Shown: positions 7,778 through 16,175 of the stretch, one piece after another | How the letters are laid out: each line of letters opens with the position of its first letter | How positions within the stretch are numbered: the stretch's first letter is position 1 | Source of the DNA: Pseudoalteromonas phenolica | GTDB lineage: Bacteria; Pseudomonadota; Gammaproteobacteria; Enterobacterales; Alteromonadaceae | DNA: 64,000 nt | Reading direction: 5' to 3' | NCBI RefSeq assembly: GCF_005876835.1 | Contig: NZ_PPSW01000001.1 | Location: forward strand, 1 to 64,000 | The notes under the pieces: generated by a model | Told to the model about the DNA's origin: nothing | The model's database searches: none | The model's input: only the letters and a program-made list of their open reading frames with translations | Position numbers and translations under genes: made by a program

Positions 7778-8968
7778 ATGAAAAAGGTCTACTTAAGTTT
7801 ATTAACTTGTATGATATTTATACCATTCTTTTCTCAAGCTGAGGTAAGAATTAATGGCTTTGCGTCAATTTATGGTGGTAAAACGCTTGATAATGATGAA
7901 TCAATATATGGGTATAGTGATGACATTGACTGGCAGAATGGAAGTTTGTTTGCGGTTCAATTGAGCTCAGATTTATCTGAAGGATTATCTGCTACTGCAC
8001 AAATATTAGCGCGTGGTAACAATGACTTTAATGCTGAATTTGAATGGGCGTATTTAACTTACAGTATCTCTGATAACGCTCAAATCAGCACTGGTAAAAT
8101 GAGGATCCCATTTTATCGATATTCGGATTTTTTGGATGTTGGTTATGCGTATAGATGGGCAAAGCCACCTCAGTCAGTTTACAACCTCAATTTTTCAACC
8201 TATGAAGGTGTTAGCTATTTATATACAAGTTACCTATCTGAATGGGACAGCAGCTTACAATTAATATATGGTGCTGTGGATACTGAATTTAGTGCGATAA
8301 CAGACTCAGATAAAGGGCAGTTAAAAGATACTTTTGGGGTTAACTGGTCTTTATCAAATGATTGGTTTACGGCTAGGTTGGCTTATTTAGTCACTGAGAC
8401 GACGATTGATTTGAGTGGGAGTGCTGAACTCAGTGCATTAATAGGGGGCTTGCAAGCTTATGGTCTAACTGGGCAGAGCAATAATATTGAAGTTATGGAA
8501 GATGACTCATATTTTGCGGCTGTAGGTATCGGGATCAATTACGAAAATATCTTGCTTGATGCGGAATATACTGAGTTTGAAATAGACAATAGTATTTTCG
8601 CCAAACAACAGCAGTACTATATTTCATTAGGGTATCAGTTTGACTCAGTTACATTGAGTCTGACATATGAAAATAATGATGACGAAAATAGTCGGGATCA
8701 GTTTAATCAAGTTCCTAGAGCTATTACTGGTCCCAATGGTATTGAAATACCTGTTGTAGTGCCAAATTCTGAGCCAGCCATTTATCTTCAGGATTTAACA
8801 AATTCGGCACTGGCTTCTCAGCGAGCCAGTTCAGATACTTACTCTTTTGCTTTTAAGTATGACTTTCATACTTCGGCTACTTTCAAAGCACAACTAACTA
8901 AGTTAGAGGATGATATAACAGGGGTTAATACTGGTTTGCTTATTTTTGGGGTTGATTTAGTTTTTTAA
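7778..8968 (+). CDS. Outer-membrane beta-barrel porin-like protein 2
   Basis: A 396-residue paralogue of the porin at 6253-7332, with a signal peptide (MKKVYLSLLTCMIFIPFFSQA), the shared LSEGLSATAQILARGNNDF block, the shared YSDFLDVGYAYRW block, and a C-terminus GVDLVF ending in Phe. It starts 17 bases after the PstS-like stop with a CAAGGA ribosome-binding site, so it is the third gene of the operon; a terminator follows at 9055. Compared with porin 1 it has an insertion of about 40 residues before the last strands, probably a longer surface loop. Confidence 0.8.
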   Translation: MKKVYLSLLTCMIFIPFFSQAEVRINGFASIYGGKTLDNDESIYGYSDDIDWQNGSLFAVQLSSDLSEGLSATAQILARGNNDFNAEFEWAYLTYSISDNAQISTGKMRIPFYRYSDFLDVGYAYRWAKPPQSVYNLNFSTYEGVSYLYTSYLSEWDSSLQLIYGAVDTEFSAITDSDKGQLKDTFGVNWSLSNDWFTARLAYLVTETTIDLSGSAELSALIGGLQAYGLTGQSNNIEVMEDDSYFAAVGIGINYENILLDAEYTEFEIDNSIFAKQQQYYISLGYQFDSVTLSLTYENNDDENSRDQFNQVPRAITGPNGIEIPVVVPNSEPAIYLQDLTNSALASQRASSDTYSFAFKYDFHTSATFKAQLTKLEDDITGVNTGLLIFGVDLVF

Positions 8969-9054
8969 ACGGAGTTGTTTTATCAATGGTAAGTAATTGT
9001 TGAGGTGATAGCTCTAAAAGCTTAAGTAACCAGACGGTGTAATTTTTAGTGTAT

Positions 9055-9092
9055 AAAAGCCGAGTTGTTTGTTAACTCGGCTTTTTGTTTTT
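9055..9092 (+). terminator. Rho-independent terminator of the porin operon
   Basis: AAAAGCCGAGTT (9055-9066) pairs with AACTCGGCTTTT (9074-9085), followed by GTTTTTT. Confidence 0.9.
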
Positions 9093-9372
9093 TGACCGAA
9101 ATTTAATGGTTAAATCTAGGCTATGGTGTAGGTTCATAATTATATTGATGGCTATATAAACTGTTTTTAGTGGTTAAAGCAAAGTTGTCTGTAAAAAAGC
9201 TCACCATGTATTTAACCGATTGGATTATCTACTTGATCCGCTGTGCACTCTTCTAAGGAAGTTAAATAGATGCAGTTTGTCAATAAAAGAATAGAGTACC
9301 TGAATGTAAGTTAGCTGCTAATAGGCAGCTAACTCTGGCACTGTTAATTAATTTAGCTTGAATATTAGTAGT
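9093..9372. other. Intergenic stretch with one hairpin
   Basis: No credible gene. The only structure is an inverted repeat AGTTAGCTGC/GCAGCTAACT (9309-9318 and 9325-9334) without a T tract on either side. It lies about 40 bases past the stop of the TetR gene and may end that minus-strand transcript or be a stable 3' end. Confidence 0.5.
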
Positions 9373-10248
9373 TTAACCAAGTTGTAGGTCAAGCAATGGC
9401 GCGAGTGCATCAAGTTGTTTATTGAGTGCATTAAACTGGCGCAGGTTCGCTAGGAGTGCGCGTTGTAGTGTTTTGTTTGCTGAGCTTTGCTCTAGTTCTT
9501 GTTCTAATAAACCGAGCGTGTTGTAAATTTCTTCTTCAATTGCATTATCTTGGCTTTGTGCAAACTGTTTGATCTCTTCGAGTAAATCTTTAATTGCTTG
9601 CTGCTGCATAAACTTACTATGCGATGGCAATGGCATCGGAAAGTTCTCTTTAGTCAAAAAAGGAGTGACCGACTGGTCAATTAGATTGTTGGCGATGCTT
9701 TTGATATTAAGTTGAATGTATTTTGCACAATGGTTTAGTGAAAACTTGGCTTCGTCGAGTGCTAAAAAGATGGTGTATTCTTGTAATAACGCATTCAACA
9801 TGGTTGTTACATCAAGCAAATGCGGCTCAATGGGTTGGCCAAAGCTTTGCAAAATAATTTTTTGCTGCGTCATGTGATAGTTCACACGTAATTGCTGCAA
9901 CATTTCAATGAGCTCTTCATTTAGCGTCATTTCATCGCTGTTTAAAATCGCTTTTAAAAAATCGCGTTCTTTTACGACTTCCCCTAGCTCTAGTTCAATA
10001 TAGCGTTTGATCAGGTTGTCATTATCTTTATGTGTCGAGTTGAGCAACGCATCAATTATGTTTTGACGCATTTCGTCTGTTTGCAGCAATAATGCTTTAA
10101 CAATATCGTTTTTGCTTGAAAAGTAAGAATAAATAGAACCTTTCGCAATATTTGCATGCTCTGCAATCTTGGCAATGGTGGTTGCTCTAAAACCATTTTC
10201 AATAAATAAGGTTTTAGCTGTCGATAAAATTAAATCGCGTTTTGACAC
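9373..10248 (-). CDS. TetR-family transcriptional regulator
   Basis: A 291-residue one-component repressor. The TetR_N helix-turn-helix is at residues 5-50, with GFRATTIAKIAEHANIAKGS and the following YSYFSSKNDIVKALL recognisable. The ligand-binding half is longer than usual, with a Gln/Leu-rich helical tail (residues 210-291) likely to form a coiled coil. The start is GTG 10248 with GAGGAAA upstream. It is divergent from an ABC exporter gene, and a palindrome in the shared promoter region fits a TetR operator, so it should repress the exporter and itself until a toxic ligand binds. Confidence 0.9.
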   Translation of the reverse strand: MSKRDLILSTAKTLFIENGFRATTIAKIAEHANIAKGSIYSYFSSKNDIVKALLLQTDEMRQNIIDALLNSTHKDNDNLIKRYIELELGEVVKERDFLKAILNSDEMTLNEELIEMLQQLRVNYHMTQQKIILQSFGQPIEPHLLDVTTMLNALLQEYTIFLALDEAKFSLNHCAKYIQLNIKSIANNLIDQSVTPFLTKENFPMPLPSHSKFMQQQAIKDLLEEIKQFAQSQDNAIEEEIYNTLGLLEQELEQSSANKTLQRALLANLRQFNALNKQLDALAPLLDLQLG

Positions 10249-10316
10249 AGTAATTTCCTCAAAGAACTCACCGTATTCTCACACATGATTATAAATATAA
10301 CAATTAGTCACTTGAA

Positions 10317-10334
10317 AATGACTGGTTGGTCATT
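10317..10334. promoter_or_regulatory. Candidate TetR operator
   Basis: AATGAC-TGGTTG-GTCATT is a perfect 6-6-6 inverted repeat in the 123-bp region between the TetR regulator and ABC exporter genes, 38 bases before the exporter start. A further TGACC half-site follows at about 10342. Position and symmetry suit a local repressor. Confidence 0.6.
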
Positions 10335-10371
10335 TATATTTTGACCATGATTTCGTTTCAGGAGAGAAGTA

Positions 10372-12033
10372 ATGAGTCAAAGTGGTGGTGAGTTAAAAAA
10401 CTTATGGCAGATTTTAAAGCCGCATAAGCCAAGCAAGATGCAATTTGCAGTGTTGTCAGTGTTGGTTGTCGTTACAACGGTGCTCGAGTTATTGATCCCA
10501 TGGTTTTCGAAAAACTTAGTCGACTCTATCTCAGTCGATGGCGTTGCGATGTCGGTATTAATGACACTTCTGGGTATTGTGCTGATTAGTGCTGTGTTTG
10601 AAGGGATTTTGACATGGTATGGCGCCAAAACAGGTGAGCGTATATGCACCAGCTTGCGCTATAGTCTTATTGGTAAGTTATTGTTTAGTAAAGTTGAAGC
10701 AGCGTCAGATAAACACAGTGCTGAATACGCAACACGCGTTGTTAACGATACCTTAGAAGTTAAAACGGTGCTGGCGACTGATTTTATTAGTTTATTTGCG
10801 GGTGCTGTATCACTTGTGGCGGTTGTCGCTATGATGTTTTATCTCGACTGGCGTTTAACTCTGGTTTTATTGGCCTGTGTATTAGTCGGCTTTTTAATTA
10901 TTTTGCCTTTATCTCTGATGATGAGTGGTATTGGTAAAGCCATTCAAGCTGCTCAAGCAAAGCTCCTGAGTACGTTAACTGAGTGGATGCGTCATCACAC
11001 TCTGATCAAATCTCATAATGCGCAAAGCCCTTTGCATCAAGAATCAAAAGCATTACTAGAAACCTGTATGGAGCACGAAGTTCGAGGAGCTAAAATCATG
11101 GCAATGATCAGCCCGACCATTAACTTGGTGCTGATGATGAGCATGGTCGCGATTTTAGGCTTTTCGAGTTATTGGATGCAGCAAGGTAGCATGACTTTAG
11201 GCACAGTTACCGCATTTTTAATGTACTTATTTGGTTTAACTTTTCCGCTTGTGGCACTGGGTGCATTCTTCAGTAATTTATTCAAAGCTGCGGGTACGGC
11301 AACTCGATTGCAAGACATCGAACAGTTAGCGCAGGAGCAGCTTCAGCAAGGTGAAAACGTCAGCAGTGCGAGTGAAATTCAAATACAAGCACTGAATTTT
11401 GAGCGCGATGAGAAAGTGATTCTAAATAATGTTAGCTATCAATTTGATGGGCCGGGTTTATCAATAGTAACCGGTGAAAGTGGCTCAGGAAAAAGCACCT
11501 TGATGTCGCAATTGCTTGGTTTTTATGATGATACAAAGTCAGCGATATTCATTGATGGCAAACGTTTAGATGACATTGATTTATATTCTTTGAGACAAGC
11601 AATTGCGTGGGTCGATCAAGAGCCGAAATTATTAAATACCAGCATTAAAGAAAACCTGCTATTAGGTTTGTCTGAGCAACCGAGTGATGATGCAATTGAA
11701 CAAGCGCTTGGGCAAGTTGGGTTATCGCAATGGTATGAAAAGATTGGTAAAGATCTCGAACAGGCCGTGAGCGAGCGTGCGCAGATTTTCTCTGGAGGTG
11801 AAAAGCAGCGATTTGCTATCGCCCGTGCGCTATTGCGCAATGCCAAAGTGTTATTGATGGATGAACCAACATCGGCCTTAGACAAACACAATAGTACAGA
11901 AATGATGACTTTGATAAGAGCTATCGCAAAGGAGCGACGTGTCATTATGATCAGCCATAACAATGCTTTTCTACAGCAAGACGACGATCATGTACATATT
12001 GCAGAGGGCGCGATTGTAAAGACTGCAGCTTAA
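10372..12033 (+). CDS. ABC exporter half-transporter
   Basis: A 553-residue fused membrane-ATPase protein of the MsbA/multidrug type, presumably a homodimer in the inner membrane. The membrane domain occupies roughly 25-300. The nucleotide-binding domain has Walker A GESGSGKST (about 368-376), signature FSGGEKQR, and Walker B VLLMDEPTSALD followed by the switch His in MISHN. The start is ATG 10372 with GGAGAG six bases upstream. The divergent TetR gene and the operator-like palindrome indicate ligand-induced efflux. The substrate is not evident. Confidence 0.9.
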   Translation: MSQSGGELKNLWQILKPHKPSKMQFAVLSVLVVVTTVLELLIPWFSKNLVDSISVDGVAMSVLMTLLGIVLISAVFEGILTWYGAKTGERICTSLRYSLIGKLLFSKVEAASDKHSAEYATRVVNDTLEVKTVLATDFISLFAGAVSLVAVVAMMFYLDWRLTLVLLACVLVGFLIILPLSLMMSGIGKAIQAAQAKLLSTLTEWMRHHTLIKSHNAQSPLHQESKALLETCMEHEVRGAKIMAMISPTINLVLMMSMVAILGFSSYWMQQGSMTLGTVTAFLMYLFGLTFPLVALGAFFSNLFKAAGTATRLQDIEQLAQEQLQQGENVSSASEIQIQALNFERDEKVILNNVSYQFDGPGLSIVTGESGSGKSTLMSQLLGFYDDTKSAIFIDGKRLDDIDLYSLRQAIAWVDQEPKLLNTSIKENLLLGLSEQPSDDAIEQALGQVGLSQWYEKIGKDLEQAVSERAQIFSGGEKQRFAIARALLRNAKVLLMDEPTSALDKHNSTEMMTLIRAIAKERRVIMISHNNAFLQQDDDHVHIAEGAIVKTAA

Positions 12034-12060
12034 GTTCATATACAAGTTAATTTAGATGTG

Positions 12061-12106
12061 AAAAGCGGTGTGGATAGTGTTATTCAGGCCGCTTTTTGTT
12101 TTTTTA
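12061..12106 (+). terminator. Terminator of the ABC exporter gene
   Basis: AAAAGCGG (12061-12068) pairs with CCGCTTTT (12089-12096) around a 20-base loop, followed by a T-rich run. Confidence 0.75.
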
Positions 12107-12219
12107 TTTATTTAAGGTTAGCTCGGCTATTTTTATTAGTTAGGGATTTTTTACTTTCTTTTGTACCCCAAGTGTTGATATGTTGAACGAGTAACCACTT
12201 TATTTTTAAAGGATTAGTC

Positions 12220-13416
12220 GTGCATTTACTTAAACCTTTGGCGCTTTCTCTTAGTTTAGCCTTGTCTTCAATTGTCGTTTCTCCGCTGGCGCTTTCTCAA
12301 ACTTCGGCAACCGAAGAACGAGCTGATTACACTCAGTTTACTCATGTATTTAAATCGAACATTTTAAACGAAGAACGCACAGTCGTTGTTCAACTACCAA
12401 AGAGTTATAAAGTTGAGCCTGATAAAGCCTATCCGGTCATTTACCGTTTAGATGGGGCGGGTAATTTGCCATTGATCACCTCAGTGCTTGAGCGTTTACA
12501 AAACGACAATGCCGCTCCAGAAGCCATCATAGTGGCAATAGAAAATACCGACAGAATGAGAGATCTATTTCCGACCGTGAATGAAGAGCCACAAGGTCCT
12601 GTTGGGTTAGGGGGAGGAAGTAAAAAGTTTTTAGACTTTTTTGAAAAGGAGCTTATCCCGCTTATCGACGAAAAGTATCGCACCCATGATTATAAAATTA
12701 TTGGTGGTGCATCGGCTGCAGGGGTATTTGCACTGTATGCGATGACCGAAAAACCAACCCTCTTCCAAGCACATTTAGCTTACAGCCCAGCGGTTTGGTG
12801 GAATTATGGCGCTGCCGTTAATCGCACAAAAGCGTTTTTAAAGAAAAACAAAACCCTCGATACTTATCTTTATATGAATATTGGTGAGGAAGCGGGTGTA
12901 ATGCGTGAGCGTTATGACGATTTGCAGCAGTTTATTAAAGACAATAAACCTTTCAAATTGTCTTACGTGAGTGATGCGTTTGATGGTGTATCTCACAATC
13001 TAACGTCTGCGGCAGGGGCGTTTAATGCTTACCATAATCTATTTATGGCTAAGCAAATGCCGTTGAAGAAGCTAACTTACGACATGGCTTCTATTGATGC
13101 GTATTACAAGAAGCTCTCTGAGCAATGGGGTGAGCAGATCACACCACCAGATAATGCAGTTAGGCAGTTAGGCTATCACCTAATTGGCATGCGCAATTAC
13201 GATAAAGCTATTCAGGTATTCGCCCATAATACTAAGCTGCACCCCAACTCTGTCGATGCTTGGTGGGGGTTGTCTTATGGTTATGAGCAAAAAGAAGATA
13301 ATAAAAAAGCGTTCGAGTTTTTAGAGAAGGCCGTGAAGCTTGCTGATAAGTCATACCCTTATTACGACATGCTTATGAATACACAAACTCGGCTTAAAGC
13401 TGCGGCTAACCTTTAG
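12220..13416 (+). CDS. Exported alpha/beta-hydrolase (esterase D type) with TPR-like tail
   Basis: A 398-residue protein with a signal peptide ending SPLALSQ. Residues 40-280 are an esterase of the putative-esterase (IroE/Fes-like) family: YPVIYRLDGAGN, nucleophile elbow GGASAAG with Ser165, and a catalytic-type His259 in SHNL. The C-terminal 100 residues contain a TPR-like repeat (NYDKAIQVFAHNTKLHPNSV, then WWGLSYGYEQKEDNKKAFEF), an arrangement common in marine gammaproteobacteria. The start is GTG 12220 with AAAGGA upstream. It acts in the periplasm or outside the cell, presumably on an ester; the substrate is unknown and no siderophore genes adjoin. Confidence 0.8.
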   Translation: MHLLKPLALSLSLALSSIVVSPLALSQTSATEERADYTQFTHVFKSNILNEERTVVVQLPKSYKVEPDKAYPVIYRLDGAGNLPLITSVLERLQNDNAAPEAIIVAIENTDRMRDLFPTVNEEPQGPVGLGGGSKKFLDFFEKELIPLIDEKYRTHDYKIIGGASAAGVFALYAMTEKPTLFQAHLAYSPAVWWNYGAAVNRTKAFLKKNKTLDTYLYMNIGEEAGVMRERYDDLQQFIKDNKPFKLSYVSDAFDGVSHNLTSAAGAFNAYHNLFMAKQMPLKKLTYDMASIDAYYKKLSEQWGEQITPPDNAVRQLGYHLIGMRNYDKAIQVFAHNTKLHPNSVDAWWGLSYGYEQKEDNKKAFEFLEKAVKLADKSYPYYDMLMNTQTRLKAAANL

Positions 13417-13479
13417 CATTCAAGGCGGTCGTTACAAAGCAAAATGACGATTGCTGGTTATACTCAAAGGATGAGAAGT

Positions 13480-14262
13480 TTGAGCAAGCAAATAATGAAA
13501 TTGTGTCTGTTCTTTTATTGCTGTTTAATTGCTTGCTCGGCATTGGCTGAGAGTCCTCGCTTATCGGTGGTGTTTGAACATAACCCGCCATTTCAAACCA
13601 TTGATGAACACAATAAAGGTCAGGGCCCCATAATTGACTTTGCAGAGCTATTAATTGCTGTCGCAAAAGAAAATGCAGACTTCAGAGCTGAATTTAATGG
13701 TAAGCCATGGGCTCGTATTATGGAAAGAGATGCTTACCACCCAAACATTCTTATTCTCTCTATTTCTAAAACACCACAGCGAGTACCAAACTTTATCTGG
13801 TTAACGCAGGTTTACACCGGGCAGCAGTATATCTGGAAAGTTAAAGGACGAGTTGACCCAGAGGGTAGGCCATTACAGGTTGCTGTTGAGCGAAACGCCC
13901 ATAAAATGATGAGTATTAGACACCATTTCGGTGAAGATAATGTACACAAATCTCTCAACTCTGCTCAAGCATTGCATGCATTATTGAAAGGGCGTGTCGA
14001 TCGCTTTGTCGGCACTGTATTTGCTGTATCAGGGAAATTGGAGTCGCTTGGTCATAATATGAGTGAGCTACAGCGTTTGGCTAAATTTGACGATACGGGA
14101 TTTGCTAGCCAAGGCTTGTCGTTTGCTCTAACACTTGACTCAGATGAACACATAGAGGAGGCACTGCGTAAAGCGTTGCAAGATCCTAAAGTGGAGCAAG
14201 CAAGGGCCAAATTGCAAAAACAGTTTGAAGCGTCGGAGCGCCAGCTTATGGCAGGATATTAA
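13480..14262 (+). CDS. Exported family-3 solute-binding-like protein
   Basis: A protein of about 260 residues with a signal peptide (MKLCLFFYCCLIACSALAES) followed by a bacterial extracellular solute-binding domain of the amino-acid type (SBP_bac_3), starting LSVVFEHNPPFQTID and including IMERDAYHPNILILSISKTPQR. No transporter genes adjoin. Such orphans in Shewanella and Pseudoalteromonas often have no known transport partner. Start choice is uncertain: TTG 13480 has AAGGATGAG at good spacing, ATG 13471 has AAGG immediately before it, and an ATG at 13444 lacks a Shine-Dalgarno and would push the signal peptide inward. Confidence 0.75.
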   Translation: MSKQIMKLCLFFYCCLIACSALAESPRLSVVFEHNPPFQTIDEHNKGQGPIIDFAELLIAVAKENADFRAEFNGKPWARIMERDAYHPNILILSISKTPQRVPNFIWLTQVYTGQQYIWKVKGRVDPEGRPLQVAVERNAHKMMSIRHHFGEDNVHKSLNSAQALHALLKGRVDRFVGTVFAVSGKLESLGHNMSELQRLAKFDDTGFASQGLSFALTLDSDEHIEEALRKALQDPKVEQARAKLQKQFEASERQLMAGY

Positions 14263-14343
14263 GGCCTTATCGTCTCAGGCTGATCAGTTTGGCTATTTAA
14301 AGCGTAAACACACTCATATTCTAGAAAAGCACACCTTAAACTT

Positions 14344-14562
14344 ATGCAACACATGCTAACCCCGCGCAAACTATTAAACAGTAAATGGACCGCCGTTCAC
14401 CCGCAATCAAAAGAAAAGCATTTTATGGTGACAAGTGTTGAGTTTGATGAAGAAGGTCGCGTGATTGAATGCATCATCGAAGCGGTAATGACCAAGCGCG
14501 AAATAGAAATTAACTGGCGCGATCTAAAAAATCCAAAAGTGTGGAAAATGGGTTGGAAATGA
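14344..14562 (+). CDS. Trp-rich conserved small protein, TIGR02450 family
   Basis: A 72-residue cytoplasmic protein. The pattern LLNSKWTAVHP, KEKHFMVTSVEFDEEG, INWRDLKNP and the Trp-rich end KVWKMGWK match the TIGR02450 tryptophan-rich family, found in marine gammaproteobacteria and cyanobacteria and of unknown function. Full length. The Shine-Dalgarno is weak. A strong terminator follows nine bases after the stop. Confidence 0.85.
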   Translation: MQHMLTPRKLLNSKWTAVHPQSKEKHFMVTSVEFDEEGRVIECIIEAVMTKREIEINWRDLKNPKVWKMGWK

Positions 14563-14570
14563 GTGAGAGA

Positions 14571-14602
14571 AAAATAGCGAGTAATCGTCGACTCGCTATT
14601 TT
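14571..14602. terminator. Bidirectional terminator
   Basis: AAAATAGCGAGT (14571-14582) pairs perfectly with ACTCGCTATTTT (14591-14602). It sits between convergent genes and has A and T runs for both directions. Confidence 0.9.
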
Positions 14603-14626
14603 ACCTAACGTTTGGAGGAGTTAGGG

Positions 14627-14857
14627 TTAGGCAGTTTGCTGGGCGAGCCGAGAATCTATGTTGGCAATATTTGCCATTAACTGTTCTCTGACTCGCTGCA
14701 GGTGTTGTTGTCGCTGTTCAGGGGCTTGCTTGGCAAAACGTAGTGCACTGTATAGGCTGCGCTTTGAGACTTGATATTTGTCGGCGGCTTGTGAAAGGCT
14801 CGATTCGCCGATCATCACGCTTAGCATGGCTTCGTGTAAGTCTATTTGTTTACTCAT
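14627..14857 (-). CDS. Small helix-turn-helix protein
   Basis: A 76-residue protein. Residues 18-42 (SSLSQAADKYQVSKRSLYSALR) look like a classical helix-turn-helix, with the AA-turn-S pattern of TrfB/Fis-like readers. The remainder is an amphipathic Gln/Arg-rich helix that may dimerise. It is probably a DNA-binding regulator. The start is ATG 14857, preceded on its strand by AAGGAGCAAG, a strong Shine-Dalgarno. There is no neighbour in the same operon, so its target is unknown. Confidence 0.7.
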   Translation of the reverse strand: MSKQIDLHEAMLSVMIGESSLSQAADKYQVSKRSLYSALRFAKQAPEQRQQHLQRVREQLMANIANIDSRLAQQTA

Positions 14858-15286
14858 TTTGCTTGCTCCTTGGTGTTTCTATTTACTTGCTTCTCTTCAT
14901 GGATAGGCCAAATACTCATATTTGCGTACCAATCTAGGTGCCAAATTAACCGCATGGTTTGAATCAAGTTGTGCATATGAAAACCCCTGTAATAACTGCT
15001 TTGCTCCTAATGTATAGAAAGAGTTATGCCACAGTTTCAAGTTGTTGATTTTAAATGGCTTGTTGTTTTCTCATAAAGAGCTGGTGCACTATTTTTGTGA
15101 GGGGTAAGGTGAGTTTGCACTATTTTGAACGATCTATTCAGTTCGATGCTGGTTCTTGTAATGCATGCAAATTAGCGGATAAAGTGCTCAGTATGTGCCT
15201 ATCTAGGAGATATTGTCTTTAAGATAGAGGTTATAAATAAAGCTGACTATGCTCTTAATATGGTTGGCTTGCAATGTAGAGCCTTA
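14858..15286. other. Intergenic stretch without recognised gene
   Basis: About 430 bases between a minus-strand HTH gene and a plus-strand solute-binding gene. Only very short frames are present, none with a convincing ribosome-binding site plus composition. It should hold two divergent promoters; I could not fix either. Confidence 0.4.
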
Positions 15287-16030
15287 ATGTTGATTTCAAA
15301 AAAAGTTAATGTGTTTTATTTGCTTATTGCTTTGTTTTCGCCCGCTTCTTTTGCATGCGAGCAAACATTTCGCGTGAGTGTTGCCGATGCTTGGCCTCCT
15401 TTCTCTTTTAAGAAGGGTAATGATTATCAAGGTATAGATATTGAGATCGTCGAAGCTGTCTTTTCTACAGCGGGTTATTGTTGGCAATATGTGAGTTACC
15501 CTTCTTCAAAGCGAGCTTTAAAAGAGTTAGAACTTGGCAACGTGGATATGCTATTTGCAGCAACAAAAACGGACGAACGCTCTAAATATGCGCATTTTTC
15601 TGTTTCTTATAGAGAAGAAGAAATGATGGTGTTTTCTTTACTAGGAGCTAAAAACGTTGACTACTTTTCGATTAAACATCTATTCGGAGTGAGTCGGGGT
15701 AGCGTATATGGCCGAGACTTTGAAGCGTTTAGAACGTTTTGCCCTGACTGTGTAGTGAATACTAATACTGTATCAGAGCGTTTTGGTATGCTCAGATCAA
15801 AGCGAATAGATTATGTTATTGAAGAAAGAATAACGGGTATGAATTATATAAAAACCCTCGGGCTAGATGGGATAAAACTTTTGCCTCAAGCGGTTCACTC
15901 TGAGGGCTTAAAGTTCATGTTTAGTAAGGCTCATATTAAACCTGAGCAGCTTCATAAAATTGATCAAGCAATACGCTCAAATAAAGAATTAATACAGTCA
16001 AAAATCAACTCGACTTACCTGAAAAAGTAA
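15287..16030 (+). CDS. Exported family-3 solute-binding-like protein
   Basis: A 247-residue protein: signal peptide (SKKVNVFYLLIALFSPASFA) then an SBP_bac_3 domain, FRVSVADAWPPFSFKKGNDYQGIDIEIVEAVF ... LGNVDMLFAATKTDERSKYAHFS. It is the same broad family as 13480-14262 but only distantly similar, so not a recent duplicate. Four Cys are present; Cys33 in ACEQ lies at the expected cleavage point but without a lipobox. ATG 15287 is preferred because it leaves a standard signal peptide; an ATG at 15260 adds nine residues without a Shine-Dalgarno. No permease or ATPase adjoins. Confidence 0.75.
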   Translation: MLISKKVNVFYLLIALFSPASFACEQTFRVSVADAWPPFSFKKGNDYQGIDIEIVEAVFSTAGYCWQYVSYPSSKRALKELELGNVDMLFAATKTDERSKYAHFSVSYREEEMMVFSLLGAKNVDYFSIKHLFGVSRGSVYGRDFEAFRTFCPDCVVNTNTVSERFGMLRSKRIDYVIEERITGMNYIKTLGLDGIKLLPQAVHSEGLKFMFSKAHIKPEQLHKIDQAIRSNKELIQSKINSTYLKK

Positions 16031-16130
16031 GTTTAGAGGAGTTTGGTAGTACAAAAAATAAACATTTCAAGTAATGAGCATGTCATATTCGGCAAATTTG
16101 AATTTTTTTCACTTAGGCTTTTTTCACTAA

Positions 16131-16152
16131 AAAAGGGCTTTTTAGCCCTTTT
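16131..16152. terminator. Bidirectional terminator
   Basis: AAAAGGGCT (16131-16139) pairs with AGCCCTTTT (16144-16152) around TTTT, between convergent genes. Confidence 0.9.
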
Positions 16153-16175
16153 AATTATTTTGATATTTAGAATTT

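Noticed and set aside
12220-13416. Siderophore esterase role for the exported esterase
   Set aside because: No siderophore uptake or synthesis genes and no Fur box nearby; only the fold is supported.
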